Assembly (NCBI GenBank): GCA_964034945.1
Contig: OZ035961.1
Location: 31,956,184-32,020,183, forward strand
DNA: 64,000 nt
Direction: 5' to 3'
DNA from: Chrysopilus asiliformis
Lineage: Eukaryota > Arthropoda > Insecta > Diptera > Rhagionidae
Below the pieces are notes generated by a model. That model worked only from the letters and a program-made list of their open reading frames with translations. It made no database searches and was not told the origin of the DNA. Position 1 is the stretch's first letter; the number at the start of each line of letters is the position of its first letter. Shown here in pieces: positions 55,134-64,000 of this stretch. Both the position numbers and the translations under genes were made by a program.

Positions 55134-55609
55134 AAAAAATATTTGAACGTATACATCAAATCAGCTAATTGTCAAAAAATTCAGCGCGGGGCTGAATAAA
55201 ACTGCGTTTCTACGTCTACTAGAATAAGAAAATTTCATTCGATCGAGAAAAAATTTGCGTGGCGTTACACGTCCCGCCGGCTAGGGGAATAAGGCTGAAT
55301 ATAAAGTGGTATAAAGTTGGCAAAATGACAAAAATGGATAATTTCGAAGCGATAATTTGCTTTGTTGGTCTTTATCTTTGTTATTTGTATGTTATTGCAC
55401 TAAGGCTATCAATTTTTCCTCGAACAACATTTCCCCAACCTCACTTTATGAACTGTCAACGCAGAATTGCTGCGGCAAAGTTAGAAGTTTGCAAACTTTT
55501 GCATTGTGGTTGCGTTCACTGCGTTCACTGTGCTCACTTCAAATGATTTCTATGGAACAAACTTCTAAGTGACAATTTCTGCGTTCGCGTTGCGTTCATT
55601 GGGCTCCAG

Positions 55610-56664
55610 TCATAAAGCTGATCATTTGAAATTCAAGTTTCTCGCCATGTTATTATGTTATGTTCCGATGCCATTACGCTAGTGGTGGGAAAATTCGTTA
55701 CTTTTATTACCCGATACGCATTCGTTACTCCAACAAAAGTAACGAATACTTTCTATTCCTTACTTTTACTCAAATACAGGGAAATACAACTTTTATTCAG
55801 TGAGAAAATAAATCCACGTTTGCAGTTGAGTAAAGTCAATAAAAAGTCGTATATAGTTGCAATTAGCGACAACGAAATATTCAACTAAATTTTTAGTAAA
55901 TTTTTACTCGGGGTCGAGAATTTTTATGAAATTAGTATAAGAAAGAAAGTGGATTACTATGGATCATTATTTCTATCAACTTATCAAATTATTTTATTAA
56001 AACAATTAGCAATTTGGAGTATAAGAAATAGAACCAACTTAAAAAAATGTCTTAAAAAAATAAACAAAAAATAGAAAGACTAAAGCACTAAAAAGTAAAA
56101 ATCTTTCGAAAGGAGTGAGCTAGAGACTTGAAATTTTTTATAGTCACGTTTCCCGCTAAAAAGTAAAAAATAATTTTTGAATTCATAATTTGAGATATGA
56201 ACAAGTACTGTCAAATTTGAGTACCAGAAAATTTTTTTAATTGTTATTAAAAATTTAATTGTGCTTAATTGATATTCTTATATTTGTTACTATAAACTTG
56301 GCGCATAGTTTACATGCAAGAAAATGGTAATAAGTCATTTGACACTTATTTCGTTTAAGATGTATTATACATCTTAACTTTAGCTGTAGTTAAAACACCA
56401 AAAGCCAAAAAGATCACACAAAAAGATTCAACTCAATATCTCCAACGATGTAAAATCTAGTATGGGAGGGGTTTGAGGGGGTAAGTCAACCGGGATAAAC
56501 GTATAAAACATCCCTCCTGGTGTTATACTCAACAAAACACAAGAAATTTCAACTTAATTCTCAAACGATGTAGAATTTAGCAGAGCAAGGGGTATGAGGG
56601 GATATCGTCTCCTTCCATAGGTTTCCTGGTTTCCTGGTCTACGAATAGCTTAAAGGGTTATGCT
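55610..56664. other. no gene; short repeat fragments at 56100-56165 and 56440-56610
   Basis: ATCTTTCGAAAGGAGTGAGC followed by GAGACTTGAAATTTTTTATAG (56101-56140) is a family B relic. AACGATGTAAAATCTAGTATG and AACGATGTAGAATTTAGCAG (56443 and 56564) are decayed tandem paragraphs of the same type. Frame 55655-55888 is unrecognised. Confidence 0.4.
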
Positions 56665-56667
56665 TAA

Positions 56668-57435
56668 GGCTGCAAACAAAGTAAATGCGACGAACGATGC
56701 GATACGATGCACGATGCTAAGGAAACCATTGAACTAAATGGAAGCTCCCATAGTGGCGACGATGCAATACACGATGCTGAACGATGTAAACGACGCGATA
56801 GAATGGAAAGCATTCTGTCGTACACATCGTTTAGCATCGCGCCATTAAATCCTGACAGCTCAAAATTTCACTTGAGTTTTCCGCATTATTTTCTTAAAAG
56901 TAAGTAAAATATTTTTATTAAACGTATAATTATCCAAGTAACATCTTTTTCGCTAGTGGAAGAACCAATAGACGTGGAAAAATTGATTGAGTTGGTCAGA
57001 AATAAAAATGTTCTGTTCGATAAAAGACATCCACTACACAAAAACAACAAGTACACAGACAAAGTTTGGGAGCTGATTGCAATTGATTTGGAAAAAGATG
57101 GTAATGTTTATCCTAAAATGTAATCGAATGAAAATAATTGCGGAAGCTGTCTGGATGTTTTCTTAAAACAGGATAAAGATGATGAAACTCGCCGTACAAC
57201 ATTCTGCCCTGATTTATTTCGTGGATACCATCTCTACAGAACAAAAGAAAAAAACCTGAGGCAGAATTTTCAGCAAGAACAAAATCAAGTGACATTTTCA
57301 GAGTTTGTGAAAAAACTTTTGAAGTTCACGCTGTCAACTGTCGTTTACATCGGACACATCACTGTGTGCATTCGTCGTTTTTATCGCATCGTGCATCGTA
57401 TCGCATCGTTTGTCGCATTTACTTTGTGTGCAGCC
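56668..57435 (+). mobile_element. PIF/Harbinger-like element with MADF-like gene, 768 bp
   Basis: Terminal repeats of about 50 bp, starting GGCTGCAAACAAAGTAAATG on the left, match the complement of the right end at 48 of 50 positions. TAA flanks both sides (56665-56667, 57436-57438). The subterminal part iterates CGATGC(G/A). It carries a MADF-like gene fragment (56899-57123) but no transposase. It is abutted on the right by another TAA-flanked element. Confidence 0.85.
56899..57123 (+). CDS. MADF-like transposon protein fragment, spliced start codon
   Basis: Predicted join: A at 56899, a 57-nt intron 56900-56956 (GTAAGT...TCGCTAG), then 56957-57123; splicing creates the ATG. The 55-residue product includes DVEKLIELVRNKNVLFDK, then HPLHKNNKY and KVWELIAIDLEKDG, which matches the first two helices of MADF domains (L-I-x-x-V-x-x-x-x-x-L-Y/F-D, then K-x-x-x-W-x-x-I-A). 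MADF proteins accompany many insect PIF/Harbinger transposons as DNA-binding partners. The third helix (usually a W-x-x-L-R motif) is missing; a possible GTAATG donor at 57101 does not restore it. Likely a truncated relic. Confidence 0.55.
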
Positions 57436-57438
57436 TAA

Positions 57439-57774
57439 AGGCCTAACTATGATAGACATAAGAGCGCATATGTAAATGTCAAATTCCCAACGAATGTTGA
57501 CATACGTAGCTCTCAACATAAAACTAATCTTCATTTTATCTCGAGTGGAAATTAATATGGCCACAATATTATTAAATTCACACTAAAATTTCAGGTTATG
57601 TTCACTATTTACATATGCCAGTTCCATTTGTGTCGAATTATTCATGCTTAACGAAAGTTTAACGAAGGTTTGAAAGTGGCACATGTCTATTGTGGGTAAT
57701 AACATTGACTTTCTTATTCTGGAAATGACATATGCAGCTACATATGCGTTCTTATGTCTATCATAGTTGAGCCT
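57439..57774. mobile_element. 336-bp Harbinger-like MITE abutting the previous element
   Basis: The left end AGGCCTAACTATGATAGACA and the complement of the right end (AGGCTCAACTATGATAGACA) match with few differences over about 36 bp. The left TAA (57436-57438) is also the right duplication of the 56668 element, and the right TAA is 57775-57777. No coding capacity. Confidence 0.78.
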
Positions 57775-57777
57775 TAA

Positions 57778-59989
57778 GGGGCTGCGAAATAGCTTAAAGA
57801 GCTGCAAAGCCCGAAAAAACATGTTCTCGGCTATGTCGCTTGCGACCTTTTCACATTAAGGTATCGACATTATGTTTCCAATAATGTAACACAGGGATTT
57901 CCCTGAAAATACAAACAAACAATTCCGCGATAAAAATTTTCTTTGTCATTTCTAAGTTTATCAATAAAATCATCCACTATTTCAAATCTAGATCGGATTT
58001 CTTGAATTTTTCTTGTGAAATTTGAAACGATGTTCTTCTGTCTAAACCTTAAAAAATACATTTTATTGTATTCTAAAAAAATAAGAAAAACCTTAAGAAT
58101 GCGAAATAGTTGCATAGGGTTACTCTATCAACGATAAAATCATCACAGTTTATCTCTTAACAACCAGAAAAGGAATAAAGAAGCAATAAAAATTGTGTAG
58201 TGTGAAAAGCTTTCAACTTACTATTCGTTCAATTCCAGGCAATAAAATGTCCATACATCGTTTTATTTTTTAGCGGCTATCCAGTGACGTTTCATGTTAC
58301 TAACAGCAGTCAGAGAGTGGCTATAATATAAACTTGTATACAATTCTGTTTGCCACTATGTTCTTGCCACTATTGCTTAAGATATTTTTTTGCTAGTCTC
58401 TGAACGGGTTGAGAACCATTAAGTTAAATAAATGTTTACATGTTTAAAGCTGGACGCGTTTCTTCCAATTAACTTGCAAACAACTTTCAGGTTCATGTCC
58501 AATAAATTCAAGCTCAATAAGCAAACATCTAAAGAAGGTTTTTACTGCAATTCCAGTGCAATATCTTTGGATACTGTACTTTCATCTTTCGTCCATGTTC
58601 CTTGATCCTAGTTATCACTATTTCTTATCGAAATCTCTTCCTTATCTTTGCTAGGATTTAGTTACATATTAGTTCGAAAACGTTCTATTCACAAGTTCTG
58701 AACACATGCACTATATTGAGGTGTTGTTCCTGTACGAGTGTAGTATAGCTTGGGTAGTTCTGTATGTGTCAAGTTCTGTATGGATCTTGTCCAGTTGAAT
58801 AAATATTTAAGAAGTCGTTACGAGGCGTTTGTGTCCCGCTGATGGTAGTACCAAGGAATAAGAAACTGATGGTTTAGCATCTACTATCTATATATGGATA
58901 GTTTAATCGGCCAGTAGGAGGAATTTGGGTAAATCAGCAGGATTTTTGTGAAAATGGCAGAATTAAAGAGATGGTGGGAGTTTGATGGGGAGCTATCTTC
59001 CAGGAACTTACGACTATAGTAGCTGTGCACGCCTTGATTCCTATTTGCGTTGAGCTTAAGAAGCGACCGTCTATAAAGGAGGATTTAGCCAGTATCTGAA
59101 GGATTTAAAGCAAACGAAATGAAAAGAAATATTTCGTCCTTTATTGGATCCGCACTTCGTTTTTACAGCTGGATAATAGGGATTTGGTTTTTGGAATTTT
59201 TTCTTCATTCCGTTCCTATGCTTTCGCTACGCTTATTGACTGTATTTTTTTTTTAATATAATATATACTTAACTTGAGTTATCTTTGGAGAAAAAAAGTG
59301 ATCAGAGGATGTCGAAAAGCATCAATTAAGTTGGCAGTTTGTTCTTTTATAGCTTTATTGATGCCACATCTATCAATTGAGTAACGTATTACATTTTCAA
59401 TAGGATTTACTAAGAGGCAAATTGTTTCCTTCTTTTGTTAGCATCATTTCGTGAATAATCGTAAGTGATTTCACCAATAAAAGGCAATGTATTAAAATAA
59501 GTTCATAAATTATTTGTTTATTACTTTTTTCGTCAAGATAAACACAAAGATGGATTACCTCCGTCCCCATGAAATTCTATATTGTGATCAAATAAAAATT
59601 TACATTAAATTCGTTAAGTAAATTTTTTAAAGACATTGAAGTGTTTTTAACTTCTAAACATAGTAGTTATGGAAAAACTTATTGTTATAATGCACTATTA
59701 TCCATTAAGTGCGGATTAGTGGTGTTTGCATCAACGAAACTTAGCAACTTATGTACAAGTTAAATTATTTAATATTTTATGTTTAACCGTCGAATCATTT
59801 CTGATTCATGGAAATTCTCGACTTATAGGCCATTAAAATTTTTTTTGCCAGAAACAGGCCCCTAATAGGGTTTCAGAGCAAACATGCCTGACCTGTTGGG
59901 GAGAATTTGAATGTGAAAACAACCACAAAAATAATATAACATTTTGTTATATATACTTTTCTAATAACCTATAAGCCGAGAAATTCTAA
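57778..59989. other. no recognisable feature
   Basis: AT-rich. The minus frame 57870-58115 is unrecognised. No element termini identified. Confidence 0.45.
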
Positions 59990-60810
59990 TATATTAGATT
60001 TAGTATACCGTTTGTAACGCATCGAACCAATGAACAGAAAAATGAAGTTGAAGTGTTAGGGATGACAAAAGATTCTGATTTCCGCATGTCCGTCCGCCTG
60101 TCTGTATGTCCGTCTGTCCCTGAACTCCATACCTTTTACACTCAGAAAAATGGAGGCTAACTCGACGACCTACATACGGCGTAATTGGCCTCGGGCAGGC
60201 GCGCGTTCGCCTGCATGTGGGCAAGTAAAACTGAGTTGACCTGTGGTCGGAGAAATTCTGAAATTAAGCCACCAGCAGGTGAAGTAGGGCATTGGGAGCT
60301 GCACGAGTTGACCTTAGATAGGTTAACTCTGACCGCTAGCTGGCTTACAGACACCTCTATAAGGTTTGAGTTAACCTGACAAAAAGTTGACCTGGACATT
60401 TTTCTGAGTGTAGAAAAGATTGAGCTAGAGACTTGAATTTTTGTATAGTAAATGGCTAAGCTAAGTTCTTGAACAGGTCATTCCTTCCCCCCTCCCTCAT
60501 ACAAACGAACACGTTTTTTGAAAATTTCTCGAAAACGGTGAGTCATATTGAAAATTTATAAAGGTAATGGGCCCGATTCTGTCGAAAAAATTTTCATTTT
60601 CATTTTGCTTAAAACTCAGTTTTTGCATACCTACTAGATATATCTGTTTAGAATATGATTTTACCTAACCGTCCCATACATTAAAATCCAATTGGATCAC
60701 TCCATTCTCCTTCTCTTATACAAATGAATTTTTTTAAATAAACATTTTGTCTATCATCATATAGAGTATTTGACGATTGGTTTTTGGCAATTGTAGCTTT
60801 TCTTATGTTT
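59990..60810 (+). repeat. microsatellite-centred repeat, family B, with nested MITE
   Basis: TATTAGATTTAGTATACCGTTTG, AACGCATCGAAC, GTTAGGGATGACAAA, a short GTCC/GTCT array and then, after the MITE at 60139-60410, AAAGATTGAGCTAGAGACTTG and degenerate paragraphs as in 51165-51930. The reconstructed junction across the TA matches other copies, confirming the MITE boundaries. Confidence 0.7.
60139..60410 (+). mobile_element. 272-bp MITE, second copy (CACTCAGAAAAA ends)
   Basis: Same length and nearly the same sequence as 16455-16726, flanked by TA (60137-60138, 60411-60412) inside a family B repeat. The internal stem is imperfect here (GGTTTGAGTTAACC instead of GGTCAGAGTTAACC). The antisense frame 60157-60399 is present in both copies and not convincing as a gene. 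Confidence 0.85.
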
Positions 60811-61078
60811 TTTCTTTTCATTTTATATATATATTTATGGCACAAATATTTAAAAAACATCGAGGATTTTTTAAATTCATCGAAAACTTAATTAAAATTG
60901 AGTAGAATTCCAAAAACTATTTACATTTATCAAAAAATCTTTGAATAGAAAATATAAGAGGAACACATTTCCCCAATCTTTATTAAAAGCTTTCTAAATT
61001 ACCGCAAAAACTTTTAAATAAGTTTCATGTCGAAAATTTACGATTTACAAAAGAAACGAGACAAGAAGAATAAATAAT
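60811..61078. other. no recognisable feature
   Basis: AT-rich. Confidence 0.5.
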
Positions 61079-61510
61079 GTGGGATTGGGTCGTGAAGGGC
61101 AGCAAGCGTGGAAATTAAATTGCTGCCCTAAAACTTACGAAAAACTTTCAAAATTTACTGCTTGCAAATGTCAATGGAGTAGGGAAACGAGTATGCGATG
61201 CTGCTGTCTGGTCACATTACAAATTCCCCAAAAAAAAAACCAACCTGAACGTCCTTTTCACACGCGATTACTCTCTCCTGGCACAAAATTTCAGAATGAC
61301 AGCAAACCAAGGCATGCGTATGGAGTCGCGGCAATGGACAAAGGTTCGCTAAGCGATGTGAAAGAGCAAAACAGACAGATTTGCCGGGAACTGCTGGAAA
61401 TTTTTTGGAGCTTTATTGATTTTCTCGTTACTTCGAAAGATCTTCGAAAAATGGCTCTGTTGAAACGAAGGAAATTCCTTGTCAATGGACTTTGCAATTT
61501 TTTTGATTAA
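61079..61510 (+). CDS. unrecognised 143-codon open frame
   Basis: The open frame begins with GTG (61079); the first internal ATG is near 61192. The product is basic and cysteine-containing, with a more helical C-terminal part (ICRELLEIFWSFIDFLVTSK). Base composition is higher in GC than the flanks, which makes the segment stand out. I recognise no domain. An inverted pair GGGCAGCAA/TTGCTGCCC lies near its start. It may be a relic of a transposon or of a host exon. Confidence 0.25.
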   Translation: MGLGREGQQAWKLNCCPKTYEKLSKFTACKCQWSRETSMRCCCLVTLQIPQKKNQPERPFHTRLLSPGTKFQNDSKPRHAYGVAAMDKGSLSDVKEQNRQICRELLEIFWSFIDFLVTSKDLRKMALLKRRKFLVNGLCNFFD

Positions 61511-62274
61511 GTTTAAATTGCATTTCATCTGTATCGATATGGTGTTCATAGTTAAATTTTAATAAAAAAAAGGACACAAACGGGTTGACTGTCATGACCG
61601 AACCGTCATAAAACCATTGGTTGTGTAAAAATTGAAAATAATCCGATATATAAATGGAGTATTGGGGATTTTCTAGGTCACAAATTGCGAATGTGTACTG
61701 TGATTTAGTGTAACTGTGTTGAGCCACGTGACAGAGAGTAATATTATGTAATATAACGTTTGGAGCATTGTCCACCTAATCTGCCGTAAAAACGCACACT
61801 ACAATTGCTATCTGATACTGGTTCTCCCTATAAGGGCCAAAAATGTGACATAAAATCTTAGAACAGGGTGAACCGTTGATTCTCAAAATTGAAATCAATT
61901 TCGCCTGTTAGATACATAAGTCATAAAATCTGCATCAGATTTTCTTTTCACAGAAATGTTAATAAAAAATTTATTGTAAAATAGATGAAATTCAAAATGC
62001 ATCTCGAGAACAATTTTAACAACTGAGCTATTTTGTGTTAAAATATAGAATGGAATTTAATTAAATTTTACCAAATTTGGTTATGTTGCAACAACTGAAG
62101 TTAAGAAATATTTCGACAATGCAAATGTAACTTAGGAAAATTTAATAATAAACATAGTCTATATTTCAAAAGTAGTTTGATTTTGACTGCAATTTTAAAT
62201 TTACAAAAAATTTACCATGAAACTATAAAATTTTACAATATTTAGAAATGCTTATGTCATAATTTTTACTTTCC
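61511..62274. other. no recognisable feature
   Basis: AT-rich; the minus frame 61482-61775 is unrecognised. Confidence 0.45.
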
Positions 62275-63010
62275 TCTGCTATAGAAGGAAAGTATTGTGT
62301 TCATGACGGGGACTACCCTGAGAACGGGGACAGATAGAGAATTTCTGATCATCACGAAATCCGTATTAGGCAAAATTATGAGTATGTCGGTGCATCTGTC
62401 TGTCAGTCTGTCCGTTGTACGTATCTTAAATAACTCGAGAATGCGTTGACCTAGCGACTTGAAATTTTTTGTAAATAGATTTTACAAAAATCGTAGTTTT
62501 CTATCCACTTTTGAAAAAGTAACGGTAGCTATAACGGGTACCTCCCATACGTTTTTTCTTTAAACAAGGTTTTTTGAAAAATTTTCGAAAACTATGCACA
62601 AATTCAGATATAAAATTTTCCACATTTCCTGCATTAACTGTTTTTTGTATCTCTGGTGGTTCTCAAGATATTTGAAAAAAACAATCAGTTTTTTGCACTT
62701 TTATGAAAAAATTTATATAACTAAATTTAAAGGAAATAAAATTTTCTGCGTTTTTGCTCTAATTGTTTATACATATCTCTAACGGTTCTCAACATATTTC
62801 AAAAAAATTAAGTTTTTTGAAAATTTCTCGGTTTTTTTGAAAAAATTTCCGAAACTACGTGCTATTATGAAAAGATTAATATAACCAAATTCAAAGAAAA
62901 TAAAATTTCCTGCATTTTTTCCTTTAGCGGTTTTTACGTATCTTTAACGGTTCTGAAGATATTTGAAATTTTTTTTTTTGAATATTGTAGTTTTTTCCGA
63001 AACTAAATAT
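62275..63010 (+). repeat. microsatellite-centred repeat, family C
   Basis: TTCCTCTGCTATAGAAGGAAAG, a reduced GTCTGTCAGTCTGTCC array, ACTCGAGAATGCGTTGACCT, GCGACTTGAAATTTTTTG, then paragraphs repeating AAAATTTTC(G/C)(A/G)AAACTA and CGGTTCTCAA(C/G)ATATTT. Same architecture as families A and B, with different sequence. Ends near GCAGAGGAAAGTTTTGTGTT, echoing its start. Confidence 0.6.
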
Positions 63011-63119
63011 TGCAGAGGAAAGTTTTGTGTTGATCAAAGCCGGATCAATCAATTAAATAGAAAGTTTGAATAAAAATGTGAATTTTATTTATACATTCAA
63101 TGAATTTTAACTGAATATA

Positions 63120-63336
63120 AGTTTTGAAGGTCAGGAAAAACTAACTAGACGCAGTACAATCATTTAATTGAACAAATAAAACTTCATGCGTATCAAATCA
63201 GCAAAACTGTCAAAATAGTCAGCGCGGGGCTGAATAAAACTGCGTTTCTACGTCTACTAGAATAAGAAAATTTCATTCGATCGAGATAAAACTTGCGTGG
63301 CGTATACACGTCCCGCCGGTTACGGGAATAGGGCTG
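63120..63336 (+). mobile_element. internally deleted copy of the 54449-55297 Harbinger-like element
   Basis: TTTGAAGGTCAGGAAAAACT parallels the start of the SANT-like exon 2. After about 60 bases the match jumps to CAGCGCGGGGCTGAATAAAA...ACGTCCCGCCGG and the right terminus. The left terminus is absent. The SANT frame is not maintained. Confidence 0.65.
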
Positions 63337-64000
63337 ATTATATGATCAAAATGCAAAGGAATTTCTTAGCAACATGAAATAAAATTATGACAGAAGAAAG
63401 TTTTTACAAAAAGTTTGTTAGCGTTGTGGGAAGTTCTGGGAAATGCGAGGGTAAACTATTTTCCTATTGAGCTATGACTCGTAACAACACTGTTGTTTTT
63501 TATGGTTTTGTCCAACAATTAATCTTTGGTTGTTATGTAACAAATACAAAAACAACAAGCCAAATTTTGATAAAATGTAAATTAAGAAAAAAAAACAAAA
63601 AATCTTTCTTTTGCAAGAAGAAAACTAACCTAAAATTGTTTCACTGGTCGTCCAATTAAAACACATTTTAACACACATTGCGGTTTACAGTGATATGGAA
63701 AATCCTACATTCATGTACATTTGTATAAATTTTTGGTTTGTGCCACTGATTGCATACAATGGTTTAGTTTTTGAATAAAACATACGAATATGTCTGGAAT
63801 TGGGTCTTCCTTTCGGATGGAAAACCTTTATCCTTCATAGAAGACCAATATGGTGCCGTACCCATGTGGTCGGGTTGAAATTTCCTCTTAACTTTTATAG
63901 CTAAAGTTCTGAGGTTCATTTTGAAGGTTTTTTTTCTTATTTGGTTTTTGTGTTATAAGATTTTGTCTCATACAACATTTTATCGATACTTTTTTTCCGT
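63337..64000. other. no recognisable feature
   Basis: AT-rich; the frame 63474-63659 is lysine-rich and unrecognised. Confidence 0.45.

Larger units (their letters stand above)
54449..55297 (+). mobile_element. PIF/Harbinger-like element with SANT-type gene, 849 bp
   Basis: The ends CAGCCTTATTCCCCTAGCCG are inverted at the right terminus and extend about 37 bp with one indel. AAT on both sides (54446-54448, 55298-55300) gives a 3-bp duplication. It carries a Myb/SANT-like gene (54661-54923), which PIF/Harbinger elements typically encode beside their transposase. No DDE transposase is present. An internally deleted right part of another copy is at 63120-63336. Confidence 0.72.
54328..55609. 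mobile_element. TIR element with CTGGAGCCCAATGAACGC ends, hosting a second element
   Basis: The left end CTGGAGCCCAATGAACGCAA is repeated inverted at 55590-55609 and matches over about 30 bases. No clear duplication was found. Iterated GCGTTCACT/AACGCAAC words lie near both ends. The middle is occupied by the AAT-flanked element 54449-55297. The frame 55259-55546 spans the junction of the two and is likely artefactual. Confidence 0.7.

Noticed and set aside
55259..55546. 95-codon frame at the right of the nested Harbinger-like element
   Set aside because: It spans the junction between two transposons and begins in a terminal repeat, so it is not a natural gene.
57101..57171. Second intron (GTAATG...ACAG) extending the MADF-like gene
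   Set aside because: Joining at these sites gives an immediate stop and does not recover the missing third helix.

Overview
The window is AT-rich eukaryotic DNA, almost certainly from an arthropod. It contains no host protein-coding gene, rRNA or tRNA that I can support. Almost everything recognisable is transposable-element DNA: two intact-looking Ty3/gypsy retrotransposons of Osvaldo/Ulysses type, several PIF/Harbinger-like elements (3-bp TAA or AAT target duplications), Tigger/pogo-like MITEs with TA duplications, mariner-like transposase fragments, Helitron-like elements, a piggyBac-type MITE, and many copies of interspersed repeats centred on GACA/GTCC microsatellites. The last group resembles repeats common in fly genomes, so an insect, perhaps dipteran, is the best guess; the species cannot be fixed from this window.

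Layout. Positions 1-16454 hold scattered DNA-transposon remnants in otherwise featureless AT-rich sequence. Positions 16455-38677 are a stratified insertion complex. A 272-bp TA-flanked MITE (16455-16726) was hit at its last bases by a large LTR retrotransposon (outer element, 16728-38673, LTRs about 2.04 kb, GTGT duplication, tRNA-Lys primer site). The gag gene of the outer element was then split by a second, related LTR retrotransposon (inner element, 20604-31673, LTRs about 2.36-2.38 kb, CAAT duplication). A 683-bp Harbinger-like MITE (16881-17563) also landed in the outer 5' LTR but not in its 3' LTR. Both LTR pairs are nearly identical, so all of these events are recent.

Each retrotransposon encodes gag (capsid-like region plus zinc knuckles) and pol (protease, RT, RNase H, integrase), with pol in the -1 frame relative to gag. 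The inner element is uninterrupted and could be autonomous. The outer element has an open pol and a gag whose frame is broken only by the insertion. Its gag-pol overlap carries an in-phase GGGAAAC heptamer, a 7-nt spacer and a perfect 7-bp stem, a textbook -1 frameshift signal. Neither element has room for an env gene.

Positions 38678-64000 again hold MITEs, foldbacks, a 1.2-kb inverted pair of microsatellite-centred repeats (44487-45690), and two Harbinger-like elements carrying short DNA-binding genes: a Myb/SANT-like gene at 54661-54923 and a MADF-like gene at 56899-57123. In both, the ATG appears to exist only after removal of a 56-57-nt intron. Stretches in which I see nothing are listed as such.
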